From: Acidimicrobiia bacterium
GTDB taxonomy: Bacteria > Actinomycetota > Acidimicrobiia > Spongiisociales > SHLN01
DNA length: 11,156 bases
Reading direction: 5' to 3'
Assembly: GCA_030624805.1 (NCBI GenBank)
Contig: JAUXJL010000040.1
Location: forward strand, 1-11,156
In this document: in pieces, positions 1 through 6,091 of the stretch
Numbering within the stretch: the stretch's first letter is position 1
Layout: the number at the start of each line of letters is the position of its first letter
The notes under the pieces: generated by a model
Told to the model about the DNA's origin: nothing
Databases searched by the model: none
What the model saw: only the letters and a program-made list of their open reading frames with translations
Position numbers and translations under genes: made by a program

Positions 1-362
1 CCCCCCACAGCCGAGAAGAGACTGAAGAAGTTGGGCTGGAGCGGGCGGCGTTTGGTGTGATCGGGCTCGAGACCGCGGCAGCTGCCGTCAACACGGCGGT
101 CGAGCTCCCGGGTGGCGAGTTCTTCGATCGCCTGTCGGTCGCCCCGGCCCGGTTGGGCGGTTTCACCGAGCATGGCAATCCGGTGGGTGTGGGTATGGCC
201 GCCAACCTCGTCGTGTTCGATCCGGGAGCGGACTGGATTCCGCAGCAGTACCTGTCTCGCTCTCGCAACTCACCGTTCACCGGCCGGCGTCTGCGTGGGC
301 GGGTCCGGGTCACGTTGTTCAGAGGCGCAGTCGCTTTCGAGGCAGGGGCCCCCGATGTTTGA
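1..362 (+). CDS. pyrC: Dihydroorotase, C-terminal part (5' end outside window)
   Basis: Dihydroorotase interconverts N-carbamoyl-aspartate and dihydroorotate, the third step of de novo pyrimidine synthesis, in the cytoplasm. Only the last ~119 codons are present; the reading frame is open from base 3 and ends at TGA 360-362. The first readable residues are P-H-S-R-E-E-T, which fit the APH segment just after the last metal-binding Asp of the amidohydrolase barrel, followed by FGVIGLETA, a family hallmark in which the core packs against the active site. The C-terminal stretch G-N-P-V-G-V-G-M-A-A-N-L-V-V-F-D-P matches the usual 'G.i..G..ADlvl.dp' end of the amidohydrolase beta-sandwich. GTG at 57 is internal and not a start. 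The stop overlaps the pyrD start by 8 bases, so the two are probably translationally coupled. Identification as PyrC rather than another amidohydrolase rests on the GLET motif and the pyrD-pyrF context. Confidence 0.9.
   Translation, partial: PHSREETEEVGLERAAFGVIGLETAAAAVNTAVELPGGEFFDRLSVAPARLGGFTEHGNPVGVGMAANLVVFDPGADWIPQQYLSRSRNSPFTGRRLRGRVRVTLFRGAVAFEAGAPDV
344..348 (+). promoter_or_regulatory. Ribosome binding site of pyrD
   Basis: AGGGG lies 6 bases before ATG 355, inside the end of pyrC. It supports 355 as the true pyrD start and argues against the long open extension of the same frame back to 112, whose translation is low-complexity shadow of pyrC. Confidence 0.55.
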
Positions 363-1260
363 CGGAAGGGTCGCTCTCGGGAATCTGGCGCTCCGGTCGC
401 CCATAATCGCCGCGGCCGGGACGGTTGGCTCTGTCTACGATTTTGCCGACGTCACAGCTTTGAGCGTTTACGGGGCGGCCGTAACCAAGTCGGTGAGCCA
501 TATGCCGTGGGCGGGCAGGCCGGCTCCGCGGGTGGCTTCGGCCGGCTCCGGAATGCTCAATGGGGTCGGCATCCAGAACCCTGGTATCGACGAGTGGCGA
601 ACCAACATGCCCGATGTCTCCCACCTGTCTGTACCCGTCTGGGGGTCGGCTGTCGGCTCGGATCCTGCCGAGTTCGCCCTGGTATCGAAGGGCCTCGCTG
701 CCGAGGGAGTGCAGGCGATCGAAGTCAATCTGTCCTGCCCCAACCTAGAACTGGGGACCATGTTTGCTCTCGATCCCCGAGCAGCCGGCCAGGTAATGGC
801 GGCAGTCAGGGCCGCCACCGACCTGCCGATTGGGGCAAAGTTGTCTCCCAACAGCGAGGACATCGTGAAGGTCGCTCGTGCGGTCACCGAGGCTGGAGCC
901 GATTTCGTCGTGCTTACAAACACCGTATGGGGCATGGGAATCGATCTTGAGGCCCGCACCCCCAAACTGTCCGGTCAGGTCGGCGGATACTCCGGACCGC
1001 CCGTCAAACCGATAGCCCTCCGATGTGTGTGGGAAGTGGCATCGGCTTTGGACGTGCCCATCGTGGGATGCGGAGGCATCAGAACCGGCGAGGATGTTGT
1101 TGAGTACCTGATGGCAGGTGCCAGCGCGGTGGCGATCGGCACCGTTCACTTCGCGGAACCACGGGCCGGGAAGCGGATTCTCCATGAACTGGCCGCATGG
1201 TGCCGCCGGCATGATGTTGAGACTCTCCGGGAGCTGACCGGTGCGGCCCACTCGTTATGA
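355..1260 (+). CDS. pyrD: Dihydroorotate dehydrogenase, class 1B catalytic subunit
   Basis: A 301-residue FMN protein that oxidises dihydroorotate to orotate, the fourth step of UMP synthesis. Visible landmarks: AAAGTVG near residues 19-25, the TKS phosphate-contact region (Lys45), NGVGIQNPG (69-77), VNLSCPN (124-130) with Cys128 as the expected active-site base, AKLSPN (161-166), LTNT (187-190), GYSGPPVKPIAL (211-222) and the FMN phosphate loops GCGGI and AGASAVAIGT (254-263). The Cys base, the short soluble N-terminus without a membrane-anchoring helix, and the YSGPPVKPIAL signature point to the class 1B (PyrDB) type, which in characterised systems works with the iron-sulfur/FAD subunit PyrK and passes electrons to NAD. 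No pyrK lies between pyrC and pyrD or elsewhere in the window. ATG 355 was chosen for its ribosome binding site and the standard family N-terminus (FDGRVALGNL). The stop overlaps pyrF as ATGA. Confidence 0.93.
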   Translation: MFDGRVALGNLALRSPIIAAAGTVGSVYDFADVTALSVYGAAVTKSVSHMPWAGRPAPRVASAGSGMLNGVGIQNPGIDEWRTNMPDVSHLSVPVWGSAVGSDPAEFALVSKGLAAEGVQAIEVNLSCPNLELGTMFALDPRAAGQVMAAVRAATDLPIGAKLSPNSEDIVKVARAVTEAGADFVVLTNTVWGMGIDLEARTPKLSGQVGGYSGPPVKPIALRCVWEVASALDVPIVGCGGIRTGEDVVEYLMAGASAVAIGTVHFAEPRAGKRILHELAAWCRRHDVETLRELTGAAHSL

Positions 1261-1946
1261 GTGATCGCATCCTGGTGGCTCTTGACGTCCCGACCGCCGA
1301 ACAAGCAGTTCGTCTGGCTCGAGCGACTTCGCCACACGTGGGAGGCTTCAAGGTAGGCCTCGGGCTCCTGTTCGGTCCCGGGCCGGCCACCGTGGCCGCG
1401 CTGGCCGAGATCGGAAAGCCGGTCTTCGCCGACGCCAAGCTGCACGACATCCCGAGCCAGGTGCAACGGGCCGCCCGCCGGCTGGCTGCGCTGGGTGCTC
1501 GCTGGATCACAGCTCACGCATCCGGCAGTACCGACATGCTCGAGGCGGCTGTCGAGGGTGCAGCCGGCGCCTCTACCGGAAGCGGCATCCTGGCCGTAAC
1601 GGTGTTGACCAGCCTGTCCGATGCCGACGTCGACCGGCTGGCCCCGGGTACCACCGTCGGCAAGCTCACCAGCCGGCTGGCACGAATCGCCGACGACAGC
1701 GGGTGCGAGGGAGTCATATGTTCGCCTCGCGAGCTCGGTGTTATTGCCCAGGTCTCGCCTCGACTCGTCAAGGTCACTCCGGGAATCCGACCTGAGGGCT
1801 CTGATCCGGGTGATCAGCAACGGACGATGACGCCGATTGAGGCGATCGGGCGGGGTGCCGATTACCTGGTGATCGGACGTCCCATTACCGGCGCAGATGA
1901 CCCCGTGGCAGCCGCTGCTGAAATTTCGAAAGCAGTAGAGTCCTGA
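1257..1946 (+). CDS. pyrF: Orotidine 5'-phosphate decarboxylase
   Basis: A 229-residue TIM-barrel enzyme that decarboxylates OMP to UMP, the last step of de novo pyrimidine synthesis. ILVALDVP (5-12) carries the first substrate Asp (Asp10), FKVGLGLLF (31-39) the conserved Lys32, and DAKLHDIPSQV (59-69) the catalytic D-x-K-x-x-D motif (Asp59, Lys61, Asp64). VTPGIRPEGSDPGDQQR is the phosphate-binding loop, and DYLVIGRPIT holds the C-terminal phosphate-binding Arg. Length and motif order match the E. coli/Bacillus-type family rather than the longer mycobacterial type. The ATG at 1257 overlaps the pyrD stop (ATGA) and has no obvious ribosome binding site of its own, so translation probably depends on reinitiation after pyrD. 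It is the last gene of the pyrimidine cluster. Confidence 0.95.
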   Translation: MSDRILVALDVPTAEQAVRLARATSPHVGGFKVGLGLLFGPGPATVAALAEIGKPVFADAKLHDIPSQVQRAARRLAALGARWITAHASGSTDMLEAAVEGAAGASTGSGILAVTVLTSLSDADVDRLAPGTTVGKLTSRLARIADDSGCEGVICSPRELGVIAQVSPRLVKVTPGIRPEGSDPGDQQRTMTPIEAIGRGADYLVIGRPITGADDPVAAAAEISKAVES

Positions 1947-1958
1947 CTCCTGCCACGT

Positions 1959-1964
1959 GGGGAG
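1959..1964 (+). promoter_or_regulatory. Ribosome binding site of mihF
   Basis: GGGGAG sits 6 bases before ATG 1971 in the 24-base gap between pyrF and mihF. It is one of the clearest ribosome binding sites in the window and fixes the mihF start. Confidence 0.6.
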
Positions 1965-1970
1965 AAGCCG

Positions 1971-2282
1971 ATGGGAGTGCCACAGTCGAGCCCGGAACAG
2001 CGTCAAGCTGCCCTAGAGAAGGCGGCGGCGGCGCGGCGGTTGCGAGCCGAACTGAAAGAGCTCCTCAAAACGGGGAGTCTCACACTCCCGCGCCTCTTGC
2101 AGCGCGCCGACGACGAGGAGCTCGTAGCCGGCATGAAGGTGTATTCGCTCGTCTCCTCGCTTCCCCGGGTTGGCAAGGTGAAGGCCGGGCGGATCATGAA
2201 AGAGATCGGCATCGCCGACAATCGACGAATCCGTGGACTCAGTGACCGCCAGCGGTCCGCCCTCCTCGATCAACTCTCCTGA
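1971..2282 (+). CDS. mihF: Integration host factor, actinobacterial type
   Basis: A 103-residue basic DNA-binding protein of the actinobacterial IHF family (mIHF in mycobacteria, sIHF in Streptomyces), a nucleoid-associated protein unrelated in fold to the E. coli IHF/HU proteins. The N-terminal ~30 residues are Ala/Arg/Lys/Glu-rich and predicted helical. The conserved core LPRVGKVKAGRIM (64-76) followed by IGIADNRRIRGLSDRQR (79-95) corresponds to the helix-two-turn-helix DNA-binding region of the family and ends in the usual ALL.. tail. Location immediately before gmk and rpoZ is the classical actinobacterial position. Its 3' end is overlapped by the probable gmk start. Function in mycobacteria is chromosome compaction and stimulation of phage integration; here it is inferred by homology. 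Confidence 0.93.
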   Translation: MGVPQSSPEQRQAALEKAAAARRLRAELKELLKTGSLTLPRLLQRADDEELVAGMKVYSLVSSLPRVGKVKAGRIMKEIGIADNRRIRGLSDRQRSALLDQLS

Positions 2283-2859
2283 GCATTCCCGCGGGCGGTT
2301 GTTTGTAGTCGCCGGCCCATCAGGGGTTGGCAAGGACACCTTGATAGGCGAGCTGCTTGGCCGCTGGCCGTTCTACCTCTCGGTCAGTGCAACCACCCGG
2401 CCCCCTCGCCCAGATGAGGTGAACGGACGGGACTACATCTTTCTGTCTGATGCAGACTTCGACCAGTGGATCGTGGACAATCGGTTCCTGGAATGGGCCG
2501 AGTTCTCCGGCAGCCGGTACGGCAGCCCGCTTCAACCGGTAGACGAGCACCTGGCGGCCGGCACCGATGTCGTTCTCGAGATCGAGGTCCAGGGAGCCAT
2601 GCAGATCAAGCAGCGGGTTCCCGAAGCTGTTTTTGTGTTCATCGAACCTCCCTCGCTTGAAGTGCTGGAGGCCCGTCTGGCAGGGCGAGGCGACACGGGC
2701 GACATTGAGTCTCGGCTTGAACGGGCCAGGGTCGAGATGGATCTTGCCGATGAGTTTGATCATCGAATTGTCAACGAAGTCCTCAGTGACGCCGTGGCCC
2801 GGCTACTATTTGTAGTCGCACGTTCGGAAGGTTCCAACAATGATCACACCGTCGATTGA
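2233..2859 (+). CDS. gmk: Guanylate kinase
   Basis: Cytoplasmic GMP/dGMP kinase (ATP + GMP to ADP + GDP), 208 residues from GTG 2233. The P-loop is GPSGVGKDT (28-36), with Asp where Gly or Ser is more usual after the Lys. The GMP-binding domain reads SVSATTRPPRPDEVNGRDY (50-68; Arg56, Arg59, Tyr68), then FLEWAEF and RYGSP, all typical. EIEVQGAMQIK (116-126) corresponds to 'EIDvQGA.qvk', ARLAGRGDTG is the lid, and DHRIVNEVLSDAV the C-terminal 'fdy.ivNd.le.A' segment. The start is uncertain: GTG 2233 and GTG 2242 both lie inside the mihF coding region (overlap 50 or 41 bases), neither with a good ribosome binding site, while TTG 2299 would avoid overlap but begin only a few residues before the P-loop. 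The stop lies inside rpoZ. Product identity is secure; only the N-terminus is in doubt. Confidence 0.94.
   Translation: MDSVTASGPPSSINSPEHSRGRLFVVAGPSGVGKDTLIGELLGRWPFYLSVSATTRPPRPDEVNGRDYIFLSDADFDQWIVDNRFLEWAEFSGSRYGSPLQPVDEHLAAGTDVVLEIEVQGAMQIKQRVPEAVFVFIEPPSLEVLEARLAGRGDTGDIESRLERARVEMDLADEFDHRIVNEVLSDAVARLLFVVARSEGSNNDHTVD
2826..2831 (+). promoter_or_regulatory. Ribosome binding site of rpoZ
   Basis: GGAAGG lies 8 bases before ATG 2840, within the last codons of gmk, and supports the 20-base gmk/rpoZ overlap. Confidence 0.5.
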
Positions 2860-3073
2860 GGACGTCCTCGACAAGACCGGCAATCGCTTCACTCTGGTAG
2901 TGCTGGCTGCCCGCCGAGCCCGTCAAATCAACGCCTACTTCAACCAGCTCGGAGAAGGTCTCGGTACCTATGCTCCTCCACAAGTGACCTCTCTGTCCCG
3001 TAAGCCGCTCTCAATATCACTCGAAGAGATTTCCGCGGGCAAGGTTGAGGTCTACATCGCCACAGAGGACTAG
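2840..3073 (+). CDS. rpoZ: DNA-directed RNA polymerase omega subunit
   Basis: A 77-residue small subunit that helps fold and hold the beta' subunit of RNA polymerase. MITPSIEDVLDKTGNRFTLV (1-20) followed by AARRARQIN (23-31) is the hallmark of the family ('P.id.Ll.k..skY.Lv..aakRArqin'). The C-terminal half SRKPLSISLEEISAGKV matches the actinobacterial 'KPLsiAl.Ei..gki' segment. It overlaps the gmk end by 20 bases, starts with ATG behind a GGAAGG ribosome binding site, and its TAG shares one base with the GTG of coaC. The gmk-rpoZ-coaBC order is conserved in actinobacteria and several other phyla, which reinforces the call. Confidence 0.95.
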   Translation: MITPSIEDVLDKTGNRFTLVVLAARRARQINAYFNQLGEGLGTYAPPQVTSLSRKPLSISLEEISAGKVEVYIATED

Positions 3074-3621
3074 TGACCATGCTGTCCGGCAGGCGCATCC
3101 TGCTAGGCGTCACGGGTGGAATTGCCGCGTATAAGGCCGCCTATCTGGCCCGCCGCCTCGGCGAACAGGGGGCCGACGTCCGCGTCATCATGACTGAGGC
3201 GGCGGAGAGATTCGTGGGACGTCAGACCTTTGCAGCCATCACCGGCAATCCGGTCGAGCGCGACCTCTTCGACGGTACAAGTGTCTCGCCGCACACCGAC
3301 TTGGCTCGGTGGGCTGAGCTCGTGGTGGTGGCGCCCGCAACCACCAACCTGATCGGAAGACTCGCCAACGGTCTGGCTTCCGACTTGTTGACCAACACTC
3401 TGCTGGCCACCCGCGCCCCGCTGATAATTGCTCCGGCAATGCATACCGAGATGTGGGAGCACCCGGCAACTCAGCGTAATGTCGCGGTACTTCGTGATGA
3501 CGGCCATGAGATTGTCGGCCCGGATTCAGGTGAGCTGGCGGGTGGCGATCTTGGCCCCGGCCGAATGGCCGAACCCGAAGCCATAGTCGCGGTGGTGGAG
3601 AAGCTCCTCGAGCATGGCTGA
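3073..3621 (+). CDS. coaC: Phosphopantothenoylcysteine decarboxylase (separate CoaC)
   Basis: A 182-residue flavoprotein domain that decarboxylates 4'-phosphopantothenoylcysteine to 4'-phosphopantetheine in coenzyme A synthesis. LLGVTGGIAAYKA (10-22) is the FMN-binding start of the HFCD fold; SPHTDLARWAE (72-82) holds the catalytic His74; VVVAPATTNLIGRLANGLASDLL (84-106) is typical. The substrate-recognition motif PXMNXXMW reads PAMHTEMW (121-128), with His for Asn. The flap segment that in E. coli Dfp reads ACGD carries Gly157 instead of the Cys. Usually this domain is fused to CoaB in one ~400-residue protein; here it stops at TGA 3619-3621, eight bases into coaB. GTG 3073 overlaps the rpoZ stop; ATG 3079, two codons on, is an alternative start. 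AGAGG at 3064-3068 could serve either. Confidence 0.9.
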   Translation: MTMLSGRRILLGVTGGIAAYKAAYLARRLGEQGADVRVIMTEAAERFVGRQTFAAITGNPVERDLFDGTSVSPHTDLARWAELVVVAPATTNLIGRLANGLASDLLTNTLLATRAPLIIAPAMHTEMWEHPATQRNVAVLRDDGHEIVGPDSGELAGGDLGPGRMAEPEAIVAVVEKLLEHG

Positions 3622-4264
3622 CCTCACCGGCTGGAGGGTGCTTGTGACAGCCGGCGGAACACGCGAACCAATCGACCCGGTCCGGTATCTCGGTAATCGG
3701 TCCTCAGGCAAGATGGGCAACGCCATTGCAAGAGAGGCAGCCGCCCGGGGCGCCACCGTTACGTTGGTCACCACAGCGTCGCCGCCCGACTTCGAGGCGG
3801 AGATTGTTTCAGTCGAGACGGCCCAGGAGATGGCCGAGGCTGTGTGGTCTCGAGTGGCCAATCAAGACGTCATTGTTATGGCGGCCGCCGTTGCCGATTT
3901 CCGGCCGGCACATACACATTCGATCAAACTGTCCCGGTCCGATGGACCGCCGGTTATCGAGCTAGAGCCGACTCCCGATGTGTTGGCGGGGGTGGTTGAA
4001 CGGAACGCGGGGGCCGCGGTGGTCGGTTTTGCAGCCGAGACGGGGACGCTGGATCGGGCGGTAGACAAGGCAAGGGCGAAAGGTGTCGATCTACTAGTCG
4101 CCAACGACGTCCTGGCGGACGGCTCTGGCTTCGGCTCAACCACCAACCAGGTCACAGTCATCATGGCGGACGGCTCGGTTGACCCGTGGCCTCTCATGTC
4201 CAAGCAGGAAGTAGCGGCCCGGCTGTTGGACCTACTGTCCAAGCAGCGTTCCGGGCTTGACTGA
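3614..4264 (+). CDS. coaB: Phosphopantothenate-cysteine ligase (separate CoaB)
   Basis: A 216-residue ligase that joins cysteine to 4'-phosphopantothenate, using CTP in bacterial CoaBC enzymes; its product is the substrate of CoaC next door. VLVTAGGTREPIDPVRYLGN (9-28) and SSGKMGNAIA (30-39) form the nucleotide-binding start; AAAVADFRP (90-98) is the conserved active-site segment; K105-L-S-R replaces the more common K-[IM]-K-K, keeping the first Lys; PTPDVL (119-124), GFAAET (138-143), LLVAND (160-165, Asn164 expected to stabilise the acyl-CMP intermediate) and the NQV near 178-180 follow in the usual order. ATG 3614 overlaps the coaC stop by 8 bases in another frame, so the enzyme is either natively separate and translationally coupled or a fusion broken by a frameshift. 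Both halves are complete and well conserved, favouring a functional pair. Confidence 0.92.
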   Translation: MADLTGWRVLVTAGGTREPIDPVRYLGNRSSGKMGNAIAREAAARGATVTLVTTASPPDFEAEIVSVETAQEMAEAVWSRVANQDVIVMAAAVADFRPAHTHSIKLSRSDGPPVIELEPTPDVLAGVVERNAGAAVVGFAAETGTLDRAVDKARAKGVDLLVANDVLADGSGFGSTTNQVTVIMADGSVDPWPLMSKQEVAARLLDLLSKQRSGLD

Positions 4265-4288
4265 CTACTCGTCGCCCGGCGATGACCA

Positions 4289-6070
4289 ATGAGTGATTCG
4301 GAGCCGACGATTGCCCAGGTCGTCCCGGCGGTCCCGACCTTCGCGGTTGATGATGGCTTTAGTTATGCGATCCCCGAGGACATGTCGGTCTCGGTTGGGT
4401 CGATTGTCCGGGTACCGCTCGGGGGGCGGCGAGTGCGTGGATATGTGACCGGCCTGCGAATCGGGGGCACGTCGGGGCTCAAGCCCCTCATCCGCGTCTC
4501 CTCGAAGACCCCGGTGTTCGACGAGCGGTTCCTCGAGTCGCTGCGGGGGCTGGCCGTCCACTATGTCGCCCCGCTGGCGGTGGTTCTCGGCAAGGCCGCG
4601 CCTCCCAATCTGCCGGGTTCGCCTCGCAGCAAGCAACTGCCCAAAGTCCCTCACCTCGGTGCATCTCCGTTGCCAGAACTCTCGAGTCGGGTCGCCGACC
4701 ATACCCATGCGAGGGCCCGCTTCCTGTTGGGCCGTAAGCCGTGGGATGAGCCGGCGGCCGGCCTGGCCGCTCCTGTGTTGTCGGCCGGTCGGTCGGTGGC
4801 ATTGGTCATGCCGACGGTGGCCGAGACAAACGAGATGGCCGGCCGGCTCGCCGGACTCATTCCCGGCCGGGTATTACACGCCTACTCCGCCCAGGACGCC
4901 AGGAGCGTCACCGCCACCTGGAGTCGGGCTACGAAACATGGCGGACATTTGCTCGTCGGCACGCGTGAGATTGCGTTTTGGCCGATCGCCGATCTCGGTC
5001 TGGCGATCATTGTCGGTGAGGGCCGGAAAGGAATGAAGGACAAGAGCTCGCCGACGTTCCACGCCCGTGAGGTACTTCGAAGGCGGGCGGCAGTCGAACG
5101 TTTCGGGTTGGCGTTGTTCGGTTCGGCACCGAGCACCGAGACGGTGGCAGCCGGCATCCCGGTTGTGCGGAGGCACGGGACCCGAAGCTGGCCACTGGTC
5201 GAGGTAGTAGACCGAAACGAAGAACCACCGGCCGGCGGATTTCTTGGGACGCCGACGATGGCCGCGATCCGGGCCGTTCACGAACGGGGTGGTCGGACGT
5301 TCGTCTTTACTCATCGGAGGGGCTACGCCCCTGCCTTCCGGTGCGCCATATGCCGGCTGGTGCGCGTCTGCCAAACCTGTGACGCTCGAGCCGATCGGTC
5401 GCCGGAGTGTTCCCGATGCGGGGCGGACCTCGGTCCGTGCCGTCAGTGCGGGGGTGCTGGGTTCGAGCCGCTCGGGGCCGGGGTTGAACGAATCGCCGAG
5501 GCACTCGGCCGGGTTTTGCCGGTCGGCGAAGTGGGATCAGGTGCACCGGTCTGGGTTGGCACCGAACGCGATTTGCCTGGAGTATCCGGGACCGACCTGT
5601 CGGTTGTGGTGGACGCCGACGGGCTAATTCATGCCCCAAACTACCGGGCAGGCGAGGACGCGCTCCGGACTTTGGCGAGAGTGGCTGAGACCGTCGGCTC
5701 AGGAGCCGGACGCCGTTGCATGATTCAGACCGGGCTGCCGAACGATCCAGTAATCGGCGCGCTTCGTCACGGCGACCCTCTGAAATATCTCCAGGAGACC
5801 GTGGCCGAGCGTGCCTTGACGCGTTTGCCACCGGTCGGAGAAGTCCTGGTGATAGAGCTCGACCGCGCCGGGAGCGCCGACGCAGACATCCGTACCGTGG
5901 CGGTGGAGTCGGCCGAAGTGTTCGGCCCGGCGGAGCGGAGGGGTCGTGTCCGATGGCTGGTCCAAGGAAGTGACCTTGGCCGGGTGAGGATCGGATTACG
6001 GCGACTGGTGCAGTCGTGGCGGGATTCAGGGATCAGGGTCCGCGTCGACGTCGATCCGCTCGAGTTGTAG
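4289..6070 (+). CDS. priA: Replication restart protein PriA, helicase motifs degenerate
   Basis: A 593-residue PriA-family protein (primosomal protein N'), shorter than the ~730-residue E. coli enzyme. The N-terminal 3' DNA-binding domain (about 1-110) contains the recognisable FSYAIPE and GSIVRVPLGGRRVRGYV segments. Eight zinc-binding Cys are intact as four CxxC pairs (352/355, 361/364, 374/377, 384/387). LLVGTREIAFWPIADLGLAI (221-240) and the FHARE segment (257-261) align with the 'GTRsAlF.P...LgLiivDEEH...yhaRd' region, but the Walker B DEEH is GEGR (243-246) and no Walker A GxTGSGKT exists where expected (about 145-170). QTGLPNDPVIGAL (480-492) and RLPPVGEVLVIEL are C-terminal landmarks. 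Loss of the ATPase motifs is known for actinobacterial PriA, so it probably acts as a DNA-binding loading scaffold, not a helicase. ATG 4289 has no clear ribosome binding site. Confidence 0.9.
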   Translation: MSDSEPTIAQVVPAVPTFAVDDGFSYAIPEDMSVSVGSIVRVPLGGRRVRGYVTGLRIGGTSGLKPLIRVSSKTPVFDERFLESLRGLAVHYVAPLAVVLGKAAPPNLPGSPRSKQLPKVPHLGASPLPELSSRVADHTHARARFLLGRKPWDEPAAGLAAPVLSAGRSVALVMPTVAETNEMAGRLAGLIPGRVLHAYSAQDARSVTATWSRATKHGGHLLVGTREIAFWPIADLGLAIIVGEGRKGMKDKSSPTFHAREVLRRRAAVERFGLALFGSAPSTETVAAGIPVVRRHGTRSWPLVEVVDRNEEPPAGGFLGTPTMAAIRAVHERGGRTFVFTHRRGYAPAFRCAICRLVRVCQTCDARADRSPECSRCGADLGPCRQCGGAGFEPLGAGVERIAEALGRVLPVGEVGSGAPVWVGTERDLPGVSGTDLSVVVDADGLIHAPNYRAGEDALRTLARVAETVGSGAGRRCMIQTGLPNDPVIGALRHGDPLKYLQETVAERALTRLPPVGEVLVIELDRAGSADADIRTVAVESAEVFGPAERRGRVRWLVQGSDLGRVRIGLRRLVQSWRDSGIRVRVDVDPLEL

Positions 6071-6077
6071 GCCACGG

Positions 6078-6083
6078 TACGCT
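6078..6083 (+). promoter_or_regulatory. Possible -10 element of a leaderless def promoter
   Basis: TACGCT matches the actinobacterial TANNNT -10 consensus and ends 8 bases before ATG 6092. There is no ribosome binding site in the 21-base priA-def gap, so transcription starting at or next to the ATG would explain how def is translated. No convincing -35 hexamer is visible. Confidence 0.35.
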
Positions 6084-6091
6084 AGTCCGTT

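Noticed and set aside
112..354. Upstream extension of the pyrD frame to an earlier ATG
   Set aside because: The translation is an Arg/Ser/Trp-rich shadow of pyrC in another frame. The ribosome binding site and family N-terminus place the start at 355.
1938..1949. Inverted repeat GAGTC-CT-GACTC at the end of pyrF, possible terminator
   Set aside because: The two-base loop cannot form, the stem is short and no T-run follows. It is more likely chance.
1146..2006. Long minus-strand open frame (286 codons) opposite pyrD/pyrF/mihF
   Set aside because: It is antisense to conserved genes, has Arg/Gly/Ser-rich composition and no recognisable motif, as expected from third-position GC bias.
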